64,000 bases of DNA from contig NC_052137.2 in assembly GCF_016086655.4 (NCBI RefSeq), positions 7,254,001 to 7,318,000 on the forward strand, given 5' to 3'. Shown in pieces: positions 45,158 through 56,344 of the stretch. This stretch comes from Lepeophtheirus salmonis. Taxonomy: Eukaryota; Arthropoda; Copepoda; Siphonostomatoida; Caligidae. The translations under genes and the position numbers were made by a program. The notes under the pieces were generated by a model. The model did no database searches. It was not told the DNA's origin and worked only from the letters and a program-made list of their open reading frames with translations. The first letter of the stretch is position 1, and each line of letters opens with the position of its first letter.

Positions 45158-45555
45158 ATGTCCTAGAAAGTCGTAGCGGCATATTTTAGCTGGCAATCCA
45201 GAATAAGGTTTTTATTTTCTAAAGCTGTTATCATTATTATTGAAGGGAAAACATCTAACGATGCTCATAAAAAAACTAAGAGCAACAGTGAGGATTTGTG
45301 TGGATAGTTATAAGTGTAAGTTCTTGTTGGAATTGTAGAAGAATTGAGGATCGACGTCGTAGTAATTTCGGCATATATGCTTATTTTAACAGAGTGGTAT
45401 TCGTGTTGATTCCCTTTATTTCACAGCTGCTCAGAACTAATTTAAAAAAAAACCCCGTCATGACAGCAACGCTGTTCTCCTCCTTAACGTTCTTCAAATT
45501 GTCAGGATAACGTCTTTCATTTTCTGTTTCTTTTAATTTTACATACCGGTAGGAT
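45158..45555 (+). repeat. Repeat beta, longest copy
   Basis: Runs from 'tcctagaaagtcgtagcggc' through 'gctgttatcattattatt', 'gtaagttcttgttggaattg', 'gaattgaggatcgac', 'cacagctgctcagaac', 'gtcatgacagcaacgctg' and 'ttcttcaaattgtcagga' to 'tttacataccggta'. At least seven relatives in the window share parts of this order. Class (SINE, LTR or other) is not determined. The 70-codon ORF 45298-45510 is a translation of it. Confidence 0.65.
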
Positions 45556-45914
45556 ATAGTTTATACACCTTTTAGCAATGATGAAAATCCAGTGTGGAAT
45601 GGGCATGTTAAAAAAAGAAACCAAAAATCAACATGATAACCCTATTAATCTGAAGAATGTTTTGTAGGAGAGAAAGAGTAGTGATCATGACTTTTCATTA
45701 GATCAGCTACAACAGCTAGAACAAGAGAGGAAGGAGAAAAGGATACGTTCGACAGGTTTTGAATATAATTGAACCTATTTATAAGAAGAAAGTTCACTAC
45801 TCAGGAATTAAATAAAAATGACAACTGCTAAGGAAAAACAAATTCCTACTTTATACTACCAATTATAAATTAATGTCCTGCTAAAAAACACAATGGATTT
45901 ACATTATTGCCACT
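45556..45914. other. No gene; possible beta scrap
   Basis: 'cattagatcagctacaacag' near 45697 resembles an internal beta word. Otherwise unassigned. Confidence 0.4.
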
Positions 45915-46215
45915 AGTCATAGAACAAAGGTAATTGAGAGTGACACTAAGGATTTGTTGTGGAGTATCAAGTTGAAGTCCTTTATGGATTCGGCGTAGAA
46001 TTGAGGATCCACATCCGTGTATTTCCAGTCTATATGTCCTTGCTATGTAAGAAGTTTTGGTGTTTGAGTTTATTTCCTTCCTTTCATGGGATCTTGCAGC
46101 TGATTTAATAAAGTGTCATGACAGCTAAGCTGCTGTTCTCCCATAAATTCTTCAAATTGTCGCCATTACCACGTTAATTTTCTATCTAGTATACTTTTAC
46201 ATACCGGTATGAAAT
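45915..46215 (+). repeat. Repeat beta copy
   Basis: 'agtgacactaaggatttgtt', 'gaattgaggatccacatc', 'cagctgatttaataaa', 'tgtcatgacagctaagctgc', 'tcttcaaattgtc' and 'ttttacataccggta' in family order. Confidence 0.65.
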
Positions 46216-46289
46216 GATTTAAAGCATCACTGCCTATACTCGATGTAATTCTATCGAACCAATAAAAGGAACATTCAGAATTCACCCGC

Positions 46290-46560
46290 ATGGGCACGCT
46301 CTTTATTTTAGTACTAGTCGTTGTTAAAACTCTACTATCTGAGAATGGGTCTTTCCTGCATGGAACCCAGTTACTACGGCTTTCCTTTCAGCCTTTTGTA
46401 CGCACCTATTCATAGCTAAAGCTCATACGAAACAAACGGGTGAAAGTTCATTGTATGTCAAATCAGCTTATACCAAAGTCGGGGCAGTACATTAACTTTC
46501 TGGGGTAGATATAACCTCCAATTATATCAGTACCAGCGTCAATCGTGATATAACCCTGTA
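46290..46560 (-). pseudogene. Tc1/mariner transposase 5' end
   Basis: The element terminus, read on the minus strand, is 'tacagggttatatcacga' from TA at 46559-46560. About 150 bp in, 'MNRCVQKAERKAVVTGFHAG' and 'KTHSQIVEF' give an N-terminal helix-turn-helix of the A-x-R-x-x-I-V-x-x-F-x-x-G-x-T-x-x-E-I-x-x-F type. The reading frame then stops and the rest is missing. Confidence 0.68.
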
Positions 46561-46795
46561 TATTATGTAGACTTCAAAGACACTTTTTCGATCAAATGAA
46601 GTAGCAGTCTTCAAATTAAAATACAAAATTGTTTTCGATCCATCTCGTATTATAGTAGACAATTTGAGTATATATTTACTGATTAGAAAATTGAAATTTA
46701 CAAATGATTCAAAATTCTTGGGCTTTTAAGATACCGGCTTCTAAAGTTCCGAATATTTAATTTTTTAATGAAATATCTGCTGTATAAACATATAC
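46561..46795. other. No gene seen
   Basis: AT-rich spacer. Confidence 0.4.
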
Positions 46796-46980
46796 ATGAC
46801 ATCAGAGAGAGAAACGAGGCTTAATGTCTCAACATTAATTCGCTTGGATCACACTCCGATTGTCACTGACATTTCAAGACTTCTTGGATTATCTATGAAG
46901 ACTTTCTTTAACATGAAGAGGAAGATGTAATGTGATTGAAACTTTGAGAGAAAGGATGGCTCTGATAAGGAATCTATAGC
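46796..46980 (+). pseudogene. Transposase N-terminal helix-turn-helix, 44 open codons
   Basis: ATG 46796 opens 'MTSERETRLNVSTLIRLDHT', 'PIVTDISRLLGLSMKTFFNM', 'KRKM', then TAA 46928-46930. The pattern R-L-D-x-T-x-I-x-x-I-x-x-x-L-G-x-S-x-x-T is a homeodomain-like helix-turn-helix of a mariner-like transposase. After the stop, 'ETLREKDGSDKES' continues the linker in another frame. The rest of the protein is absent. Confidence 0.65.
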
Positions 46981-48682
46981 GAATGCAAATAACTGCGTAT
47001 AGAGAAACTTTAATGGTTAATGCTTTACTTGATTGGAAGAGCAGACTCGTAAGATAAAGTACGGATTCATTCATTTGATCCTGGTTTAGCAAGATTAATA
47101 ATTTAAAAAAAAGGTGCAATTATTATAGAAGACAAACTTAACAAGACTTGCTAATGAATAAATATTCTTTTGGATTATCGTAATATGTATAATAATTATG
47201 AGTACAAACTTTGTGTTGCACTCTGTTTAAGAAGTATTTAAGTAATAACAAATGCATTCATTAATGTATATAAGTGTGAATAACCTATATATTAAGTATT
47301 CCCAGCCTATGAAAATTGAGCCACATGTTTTTTCTTGTTTTTTTAAAAATTGCATCATATAAAATATCGGAGTAAATATCGAAATTTCTAAGAATTTTCT
47401 CCGATACCAATACGATTCAGATATTGTATATTTTGCCCAATATATATATTGGTATTAGATGCAATGAATCAGCCCACGTCTAATACTTAACTGCACTACT
47501 ATGGAGTTAAAAATTACTAACTAAAACCGCCAATTTCTGTCAATTGTGTTTTTATTAAATTGATTTTTAAAATATTTTAATATTTAATTTAAAGTTATTA
47601 AAAAATTAATATAATTATTTAATTCAATTTTTTTATTATATTTAATACTATGTTAAACATTGGATACGCTTTTTATGCTTTAAAACGTATTGTGGCACTC
47701 TTTAATTGTAGATATTATACAACAAAATGTACTAATTTTACATATAAATTGTGTTCTGCAAAAATGCTTGGGTTATAAAACCCCTGGCGCTTGAAGCAGG
47801 AAAAAAACAGTGATCCATGCTGTGGCAACCTTTAGATTGAACAGTTTGTATTGAATAATAGAACCATATATATGACTTTATTATGACTAATTAAGACTTA
47901 CTGGCCTTTTATTTAAAGATGTATCCTTCAAATTTCCATCCAGGTACTATGCTATTTTTGTTACAAAAATATGAAATTAAAAAAAAAATTATTCACACGT
48001 AAAGATTTATAAATACATCTATGGCGCATAGGGGGAAAAAGCAGATTGTTTTATCATAGGGAACAAAGGGATTTCTAGGATTAAAATGGGTTCAATCCCT
48101 ATCTCAAAGATAAACAAAATAAAAATCTATAAACAATTATAGGTTTTAGTACATGACTTTTAAAATAAAAAAATATACGTTTTAGACATGCAACGCCAAT
48201 TGACAATTTGAGTCAAATTACTCCGTCATTCTCATGACATTTTTGTATGACTACTATCTTTATAATTATATTTTTTAGTATTCTTCTTTTTTGAATGAGT
48301 TCCTTTGCCAAAAGTTTTTTTTTTTTTCTATTTTTTGAACACTTGAGTTATTTCAATTATATATGTTATTATAATATAGGTATGAAAGTTAATATTCTCC
48401 TCCCTTCCTTTGAGAAAGATCTATTCAACTCTAAGATGAAAGTTGATTTAAGCTAATAAAAAATAGAATTTGATAAAATGAATCTATACACACACAAATT
48501 TTGGCACTTTCTAAGAAAAAAAAAAATATATATATATAATAAAAAAGTTTTAATGTTCATATCATATTCAAATGTATAATAACTATTTCTAACTAGTTTA
48601 AATTGCATAAAGTTTATATAAAGCTAGATATCAAATTTATTTAAGTAACTCTATGTATTATCCTTCGTCATCCTTAGGGATG
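46981..48682. other. No gene seen
   Basis: Long AT-rich stretch. 'ctccgataccaatacgattc' near 47400 resembles the interior of short hAT elements. (ta)n at 48525-48538. No ORF with a motif. Confidence 0.5.
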
Positions 48683-49072
48683 TACACTTGGGGACTGGCA
48701 GTAGCATAACTAAATTAGGAAAAACGTGATTTTTATAGAATCAAGAAAGCACAACTCATAACCAAATTGTGATGTGGTTAAATACTATTTTTCGCTTTAT
48801 TTTTATAAATATGTCCTACTCCTTTACAAACAATAGAGCCTCGACACGCCTTTTGACGATGAAGGCCGTATCCAAGGCGTACAATACTGTCAAGGTAGAA
48901 GCTAGGAGCGAATCCAAATTTGAATAGGAGGTGTGGTAGACATTATTCTCCAAACCGCCCAAACAGCAAAAAGATTTAGGTCAAACCTGGAGTCTGGCAA
49001 CATTGAAAGAGGCCAGAAGTCAGCCATATTGTTGCTGGAGAAGCTTTATATCTTCTTGGCTAAATGAAGCTG

Positions 49073-49885
49073 TACCAGGTGGTCCATTGAAATCTGAACA
49101 CTTACTAATTTAATAATAAATTAAGGTTGAGTTATTGAAATTAATTCATAATCCGATAAACAATTAGTTGTAAAACAAAACAAACCTGTGCTCTCTAGCT
49201 TAGGTACACGTCGATAAATTGGCCCTTGAAGGTAATCGACAAATTTCCATTCGCGCACTCCAAACAGTTAAGCGTCTCCAGGACCAGTGTCTACGCCGTA
49301 CGCAAGTCCTAAACCTGGGAGAGGAAGAACGGCTCCATCAAAAAAGACAAATCGGACCCAAAGGAGTTAAAGAACCAATCCCCTTAAGTCCATGAGCGCC
49401 CATGCAAGGGATCTAAGGGATTCACACTAAACTGTCCAGAGAGCTATAAAAAAGTGGTTGGATAGAGCCTTGTGAGAGTTGAGAGTCCATTATTGACACC
49501 TTTGCAAACTCTTGAGTTCTTTTGAACTCTTTTTTTGTCATTCTCCTTAAGCCCTGATGCCAAGCCCCTCGACGACACCTTTTAGGGGCATGTTGAGGGG
49601 AAGACCTGCAGTTTCCGTCATCCAAACACCGAGGACCACAAAACCCATGTCAGACAGCAATGGGACGCTATGAAAGACTACTACGTACGTAGCGGGTTCC
49701 ACGCCTTCTTCCGCCGCCTGGAAGCAATCATTGCCGCTAAGGACGGCTAGATTAATAGTTATGAGAGCTCAGACACACATCTATTTATAGTATTTATTTT
49801 GTAGAAATTCTATTGTTAATTAATAAATTATATCTGTTTGAAGTTTAAAATTCAAATTGTTTAGATTATAATGGACTTTTTGATA
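49073..49885 (+). mobile_element. mar-del1 copy B, nested
   Basis: Ends are 'taccaggtggtccattgaaa' and, reverse-complemented, 'tatcaaaaagtccattataa', flanked by TA inside a mar-del2 copy. It has the same internal deletion as copies A and C and is 813 bp long. Confidence 0.82.
49190..49762 (+). pseudogene. mar-del1 transposase relic (copy B)
   Basis: 'KSMSAHARDLRDSH' and 'TVQRAIKKWL' are the second helix-turn-helix. After the deletion junction (near 49530-49550) the tail reads 'SPDAKPLDD', 'GHVEGKTCSFRHPNTED', 'QQWDAMKDYYVRSGFHAFF', 'RRLEAIIAAKDG' and a stop. S-P-D-x-x-P-L-D-x carries the third catalytic site. The first two sites are deleted. Frameshifts and stops are present. It matches copy C block by block. 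Confidence 0.75.
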
Positions 49886-50100
49886 CTATAGGCATCTGGG
49901 CAGCCTTCTCGGCAGTGGAGATGCCACCCATGTTGCCTTTTTGTTGTTGCTACCACATTTTTACACTTAAAGAGATGGGATAAAGACAAAATTGGCTTAT
50001 TTTTGCTTTAAGCGTAATATGGTTGAATAGTGCAACCTTGTCATTAAAAGTAACGGGGTAAAATCCTAATTAAATGGCAATATTTTGTCCCAACTCTGTA

Positions 50101-50629
50101 CGTAAGCCATACGTGCAACAAAAAGGCAGAATACTTTCAATCATCTCCCATGGTAATATTTGCTGAATCAATGCTTTTTTTTTATATTCTTGTAGATCAA
50201 TGAGTAATGGTCGGTTTCTTCGTCATAAATATATATCATATAATACATAATAATCCCATTAAGGCGGTAGAGAGAAAAACGTTGATACATTGTTGGAACG
50301 GGGATTGACTTTTATTTCGAAATAAATCAACCACATAATGACTATGTATGAAATAAGGAGGATATATATTTGATATAACATGTATTCTTTATGCGTATAG
50401 CTTTCTAATTATGGTGCTAAGAAATAGTCTCAGGACCCAAAATAAATGAATGCTATATTCAAATATTAAATTTCTTGATGATATTTTTTAATTCATATAC
50501 AAGGGGGGTGGTATCTCTATATTAAGCAACATAATTTTTTTTAAATGGATTTTCTCCTAAACTAACCATCCGATTTTAATCAAAAACAATGGCAAATAAT
50601 TGCTGAAAAATATTAATTTTGGCTTCTTA
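50101..50629. other. No gene seen
   Basis: Unassigned AT-rich sequence. Confidence 0.45.
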
Positions 50630-50846
50630 CGAGAGAATTTACCATTTGAATTTTTGTTTCAAAAATTTTGATATTTGAAATATTATTTTTGTAATTTTTT
50701 CCCAAAAAAAATTGATTTTTGCAAATAGATATAAAAATTTTTGAATTTTTTTTCCAAAAAATTTGATTTTTTGTTAACAGCTTTGGTTTTTGGAATTTTA
50801 TAAAAAATCCATGAACCATATATAATCCTGTGGACAACCCTGTAAC
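50630..50846 (-). repeat. AT-rich array with terminal head
   Basis: Reverse-complemented it begins 'tacagggttgtccacaggat' and continues with loose A-rich units including 'aaccaaagctgttaacaaaa'. The 74-codon ORF here is array sequence. Confidence 0.5.
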
Positions 50847-50864
50847 GTCCTCTAATTGACCTTG

Positions 50865-51430
50865 GAAATGGGAACAGGTATTGATGATAGTCTACTTTGG
50901 TAGATTCTGGAATTCCTCTTGGATTCTATACATCAGTTCAGATTTTGTGTTTCAGGAGAATCTGTTGGTTTGTTGCTCACCTGTGCCCTCACAATGAAGT
51001 CTGGCGAGGGTAGAGTCCAAAAAATAGGGCTAATCAAGTAAAAAAATCATCTGTCTGTCTGACCTCATCTTGTGATCAGTATGCATTGCTGTTGATTCCA
51101 GAATCTTCGAGTTATTTTCTGACTCTCCAGAAAAAGGACCTGTTCTAGTTTCAGAAGTTTGCAATCTCGACATTGTCTCCTCATGGTGCGGATCGTAACA
51201 AGGGCACTCTTGCTTTTCCACCATTGTGTAATAATAACTTATTTGCTCGATGCCAATTTTTTAACAGACACCAAACACTTCTGGATACCCTCCAAAAAAC
51301 AAACAACGTCCTATCTGCTCATAAGCTGCTGTTGCAGACGTTCAAAGTTCGTTGTTAAACAACAATCACATGCTGTATACTGTACATAGTGGCAACTTAC
51401 CAGGATCTCAACGTAGCCATGGTCCACTTG
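50865..51430 (-). pseudogene. Mariner-like transposase relic, C-terminal tail plus 5' part
   Basis: On the minus strand the 3' part reads 'SPDFIVRAQV' (third catalytic block, damaged) and, one frame over, 'KSELMYRIQEEFQNLPKSTI' then 'INTCSHFQGQLE', a good match to the L-x-x-R-I-x-x-x-F-x-x-x-P-x-x-x-I-x-x-x-C-x-x-F-x-x-R-x-E tail. The 64-codon stretch 51030-51224 ('ETMSRLQTSETRTG') is open but not recognised. It may be N-terminal sequence or non-coding. At 51398-51430 'accatggctacg' with a strong donor-like gtaagt lies at the probable 5' edge. Confidence 0.6.
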
Positions 51431-52364
51431 TGACATAAGTGGCAAATTGAAAAGAGAAGGAAATAAGTGTACTAACTTCAAAAACAATTCCCAGGTCAGA
51501 TAGAGTAATTATAAATCTATAATGCTTACAATTACCTACTTAATTGCTGCAAATGCACCTGACCAATTAAAAGAGCATTAAAAAAAGCCTATTAATGTGT
51601 TTATTTTGTAATGTCAATCAATATATCCATTACAGAAAACTGAAAATATATTTTTAGAGCTCCCTTAGCGCTTTTAAAATTCACAATTAGATATAATTTT
51701 TGTATATTAGACCTTTTTTAGTTCTAGAAATACATAAAAAGTATTTCTACGAGTCTACTCTCACATAACACTTTTAGACCTTATGATGGAAAGATAGTTA
51801 GTCAAAAAAAAAAAAATTATATTTGTGTACAAGCTGCAACTTGTATGGAAAATTAGTACATGGTGCAATTTCTTCGTTCTAAAATTGATTATATCTTTAC
51901 AACATGGGTCATTCCAATTTCCAACATCTTATTGATGAAATCATTGGATCTAATCTATTAAAACTAGGTGTTTGAGTAATAAATCTCTCAGAATTTAAAC
52001 TATATAATGTGCCAAAGAATATGTACCTATATTTTAGAAAGATGTATTAAAATAGTCTTAAATTACACCATTAACAATATATTGACCTTCTAAGGAGTAC
52101 TCAATCCCAAGTACTCTGAATCCATCATTTAAAATTATGCATCTCATTTTTTGATTCCAGCTTGTACAATTTGCTTATACATGTTACAACTTGTACAAAA
52201 TCGAAACTGGTACACAACATATGTATATATTGTGTATAACGTGCACTTTTGTCTCCTTATTTTTTTCATTTAGCCAAATGATATGAGTATTAGTTAAATA
52301 AAGCGTTATTCAACATCACTATTGAGAGTAAAATCAACGGTAATATCAACAGATTTTTTTATTT
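51431..52364. other. No gene seen
   Basis: AT-rich unassigned sequence. The words 'caagctgcaacttgta' and 'acatgttacaacttgtaca' recur near 51830 and 52178. Confidence 0.45.
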
Positions 52365-52600
52365 TTCAATGCTGTTATCAGTGTAGAATTAAGGATCATC
52401 ATTGGAGTAATTCGTGCCTTAATGTCCTTTTTATATACAGAGTGGGATGAGGGTTGATTTGTTTATTAGATCAGCTGCAAATAACACATCATGAAAGCTA
52501 ATCTGCTTTCCTTCAAAATATTCTTCTAATTGTAAGGATTACCACTTTAATTTTCGGTCTCTTTTATTTTTGGATTTCATGTTATTAAATGTAGCTTTCA
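52365..52600 (+). repeat. Repeat beta copy
   Basis: 'gctgttatcagtgtagaatt', 'ggagtaattcgtgcctta', 'agatcagctgcaaa', 'tcatgaaagctaatctgct' and 'attcttctaattgtaagga' in family order. Confidence 0.6.
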
Positions 52601-53424
52601 AATTATGCAAACATTTATGATTCTACTCCATGTAGTATGTTCGTTATGCGCCTTTAAAGATTTTCCCAAGATATCTAGATCACCTTTATAATTGTAACTT
52701 ATTTTGGATTTTACGGATAAAATCATTGATTTTTATCTTTCAAGACGTTGAATAAACTCCCAACACTAAAATGTATCACGTCTACCATGGGATACATTAA
52801 TCTACTTGACAAAAGGAACCTATTCTAATAAATAATTTAAAATTGAATGTTCACTTTTACATAGGACTGACACCTTACTTAGCATATATAGGATTTATAT
52901 AATGTATACATCCCCGCCAAATGAACAAAGGAGGGATTGAAACAAATATATAGATTTAAAACTAATTTTAATTGAAACATTAACTCACTAATAGCATCAT
53001 TAATTACTACTGGCAATACTTTATAATATCAATGAAGAAAAAGAAAAAAAAAAGTTTCTTAAACATATTAATTCAATTTAAAATAGACTATATATATATA
53101 TAGATTGTTTTAAATTGCTTTCAGGTTGGGAGAGCTATCTCTTTCTTTCTAATACCAAAAAAGAAAAAAAAATCCCATAGGACCTATTAAGAATTAAATA
53201 ATAAGAAACTATATTATTTCTTTTTGCGAAATAACACAAAAAAGTACAAAAATATAATATATATATATACTAGGACGTAATATGTTTTTTATTTCAATTT
53301 TTTAAATGTTTTTAATACTTCTAAAATTTAGTAAAACTTGTCGGTAGACAACATCTGAAGTTATTCCATCCCTATGACCATTTGTAGTTAGAAACATGTT
53401 CCTCCTTCAACCATTCTGAAGATA
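52601..53424. other. No gene seen
   Basis: AT-rich with (ta)n runs near 53091-53102 and 53258-53270. Confidence 0.5.
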
Positions 53425-54803
53425 CATACTCAAACCATCTCGCTAATCCTCTTTTTTAATTCGTATTCAATAAACGCTCTCACCTTTTCCATTAGTTCAA
53501 TAATTCGTTTTTTTATTTTTAATCTTGTTTTGGTGCATTTCAAATCCACAACCCATACCTTTAAAAAAAAAAAAAATTAGCCATGGGGAATCCATCTTGT
53601 TTTTAAAGAAAAGAAAAAAAATCAATGTATTAGTGAAAAACAAACTTGCCCTCCAGATCCTAGGAATCTGGTCTGATCCGAATGAAAAATTGCCTTAGGT
53701 ACAATACTCGGAATTCTAAAAAAATTTTTATTTCATATTTAAAGTCTGTATCCGTCTCTGTTTTTGTAATAAATACCCTCTTCTTTTTATGAGTGGACAT
53801 CTACTATAATATAATATTATACCGGAAGCTGCGAAAAAATCTTTAAACTTTCAATTTAGAACTTAATCAAAATGTATTTTAGCAACAAATTGTAATTGGC
53901 TACCCTAATCATCAATGTAGCCCCTCTTAGCAGCAATGATGGCTTCCAGGTGGCCACAGAAGGCCCTGCACCTATTGCAGATGTAGTTCTCAGACATGGG
54001 ATCCCAGTGCTAGTTGAAGGTGTCCTTGAAGTTGTTGATATTTGGGTGATGTGGGTGAAGGCCTTGGACTCAACATGCACCCAAAAAGTGAAGTCCAATG
54101 GGTTGGAATCTAGTGAGTAGGGGGCAGTATTTTCTTTTGTCAGAAATGTAAGCTATCCTCTAACCACTTCTGGGCATTTTTGACCTGTCAAAACCGTCCT
54201 CCTTGAACACCACGTTCATAGTTGGTCTGGATCCCCAACTGCTTTGGAATCTCCGTGGGTTTCTTGCAAGTGTCCTAAAGTGTACAGACCGAAATTTGTT
54301 AGTCACGTTCAGATAGCATTTTCTATGACACTTAAGAGCATCTAGTTTTTTTAATATTTCTTTTTCCTTTTTTTTTTGGTATTTGATCGGAAAATTTTTA
54401 CTGCATTCACAAAGCCCTTGATTTATGTAGCAAAAACGAAAAAGTAAAGGTTTTTTGCCGCATCCGGTGGTAGGTGTTTTTTTGTATGTCCGTCCACTAA
54501 TAAAAATGCATATCCAAAGTAATTATTTCACAAACGGAGACATATACCAACTTTCGACATAAAACAAAAGTTGGTCAAAACTCTGAGTTACGTACTTAAG
54601 GGCATGTTTAATTCTGACCAGACCAGATTCCCGAGCTCTGGAGGGCATGTGTTTTTTTTCGCAAGTACATTTTTTAAAGGTATGGGTTGTAGATTCGAAA
54701 ATACACCAACAAACTCCAAAATCCAAAAAAACGTATACATTAAATACGAACTAAAAAAAAGGGAATTCTGAAGAGGATTAGCAAGTTAGTCTTAGTACGT
54801 ATA
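53425..54803. mobile_element. Long-armed inverted-repeat element around a transposase relic
   Basis: The left arm (about 53425-53850) and the right arm (about 54443-54803) are imperfect reverse complements over their whole length. In the right arm the order is 'aaaggttttttgccgcatcc', 'gtccgtccactaataaaaat', 'tcacaaacggagacatatac', 'gtacttaagggcatgtttaa', 'gaccagaccagattcc', 'tctggagggcatgtg', 'ttttaaaggtatgggttgta', 'aatacgaac', 'gaggattagc'. The left arm gives the same order when reversed. The ~590 bp centre holds the C-terminal part of a mariner-like transposase. This is unusual, because mariner ends are normally about 30 bp. Confidence 0.7.
53882..54330 (-). pseudogene. Mariner-like transposase, C-terminal relic
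   Basis: On the minus strand 'VVFKEDGF' corresponds to F-Q-Q-D-G-A (second catalytic aspartate kept). Then come 'AQKWLEDSLHF'-type sequence with shifts, 'DSNPLDFTFWVHVESKAF' (third catalytic block kept), 'HWDPMSENYICNRCRAF' and 'HLEAIIAAKRGYIDD' with a stop near 53906. The tail is close to the mar-del1 family tail. At least three frameshifts are visible. Plus-strand ORFs here are antisense shadows. Confidence 0.75.
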
Positions 54804-55033
54804 TTATAAAATAATTTGAAATGAACTCTATAGTAAGTGTAAGTCTTAGTACAGCTATAATATAATATTACAATTGATACGAATGGAATTAGTGTTTGCG
54901 AGTTATCAAGAAATTTAATATTTTAAATTTCAAACGTATAAAAATGCATAGCCTAAGTTTATAATCATTAACATAATATACTTAAACATTCATTTATTCC
55001 ACCATTCATTATCCTCTCTTTCTCTCTCATTTT
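54804..55033. other. No gene; ends in a strong pyrimidine tract
   Basis: AT-rich. The last 25 bases are pyrimidine-rich and lead into the site below. Confidence 0.4.
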
Positions 55034-55091
55034 AGGTAAGGCAATGAATGATGATGATGTTGGGAAAGTCAAGCAAACTCCCTTTATTTGA
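55034..55091 (+). promoter_or_regulatory. Recursive-splice-like site or terminal exon start
   Basis: 'ctttctctctcattttag' ends at 55035 and is followed directly by gtaagg, so acceptor and donor consensus are fused as in zero-length recursive splice sites of long arthropod introns. Alternatively an exon begins here. After two bases the frame reads 'KAMNDDDVGKVKQTPFI' and stops at 55089-55091. A second acceptor-like site at 55130 precedes 'GRDNSRAVETSVESLLFIQ' with a possible donor at 55191. The sequence alone does not decide. Confidence 0.3.
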
Positions 55092-55235
55092 CTTCTACAA
55101 GTGTTAAATATATTGTGTATGATTTTTAGGGGTAGAGACAATAGCAGAGCCGTAGAGACAAGTGTAGAGTCGTTACTTTTCATTCAAGTAAAAATGTCAC
55201 TCTTTAATTACATATGTAAAAATATTTTTCGTGTG

Positions 55236-55662
55236 AATGTGTGGTGGATCAACACATACATAACCTTAAACAAAAATCATATAAGAAGAAAATCCCAATT
55301 ATTTTTTTATTTCATATATACATACGGCCCAATAATTCATAGATATACATCATAGAGTACATTATAGTTGATTATTATACAAATAACTGGGATGAATTAA
55401 GATACCCAAGAATTTTATCTAGAGTTTGGAATTTTAATTTGATTTAGGGGACTTATATTGGCCCCTATATGGACCTTGCTTATAAAATATATCAATTTTT
55501 CTTATTTTATTCTGATGGTCCATTTTGTCTACTTTGAGTGGAACTTGCGGCGCCTCCAAAAGGATAATGAATAATAATTCATTTAAATAAATGAAAAATA
55601 ATTTGTAGAAAATCTGGCCCACAGTCCATTCTAGCTTGCTGATGTGTTGGCGAGGGGTGTGA
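55236..55662 (+). repeat. MITE-alpha, near-complete copy
   Basis: The left end 'gtgtggtggatcaacacata', the centre 'gacttatattggcccctata', 'gtggaacttgcggcgcct', and the right end 'gatgtgttggcgaggggtgt' are all in family order. 427 bp. Confidence 0.75.
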
Positions 55663-56344
55663 CTTAAGTAAATACTACTTTTGAAAAAATTGGTATTGAC
55701 AACCTTGCTCTATCATAGATAGGGATGCGACTATTGTCTATGTTTGCAGTGAGCGTCGATTATAAATATGTATTTGTTTGTAAGAATTAAATCTTAAGAA
55801 TGCTATTATTGATATTTTATCTTTATTTTGAAAGTTCAAACATTTTGTGAGCAAGAAGTATTTTTGTTTTTATAGTAATATTTGTTTGCAGATATGTCGT
55901 TTATCAAACTTGCCAGAGTGTACTTTTCTATTTTATGAACACTCACAGAGATATATAGAATTTTTACATCTCTAGTTTTATTATATTCTTTCAGTGATGG
56001 AGAAGAGAGGTTAACGCTCATTTTAATTTAACCAATATTCCCATACCTAATCAAAGATAGTTTAAACAATATTATCTTTTATCTAAGTTGTTCATTTCAA
56101 ATGGAGTAATTTAGAAAACCCTAGGAGTTCATGATAACATAAAAAAGGCTCAACACAACGTTTTTTATTCGTAAGAAGATTCTAGATCATATCGAGCAGA
56201 AAGATGAACCATACAGTGCAAAGGGGATCGGGTAGCGAATAAGAGAGGTTTAGAGATTTTCAATTATAAAGTTGTCCATAACTAAAAAGTGTGTTCTTAT
56301 TATCTTTCAAACAAGATATTGTAAACAAATCTATCTCACTTTTG
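55663..56344. other. No gene seen
   Basis: AT-rich. A 61-codon ORF (minus) without motif. Confidence 0.45.

Larger units (their letters stand above)
48683..50100 (-). mobile_element. mar-del2 copy split by mar-del1 copy B
   Basis: The left end 'tacacttggggactggcagt' and right end 'ttttgtcccaactctgta' are the family termini with TA. Collinear blocks are 'gaaggccgtatccaaggcgt', 'cagccatattgttgctggag', then after the insert 'cagccttctcggcagtggag' and 'cttgtcattaaaagtaacgg'. On the minus strand 'MGGISTAEKAAQMP' is the helix-turn-helix relic. Without the 813 bp insert it is about 605 bp. Confidence 0.75.

Noticed and set aside
51398..51430. 'accatggctacg' followed by a gtaagt donor, a possible first coding exon
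   Set aside because: Only seven codons, and it lies at the probable 5' edge of a transposase relic; more likely element sequence.
53896..54120. 74-codon plus-strand ORF with good composition
   Set aside because: Antisense shadow of the mariner C-terminal relic on the minus strand, whose motifs (PLDF.FW, LEAIIAA) are clear.
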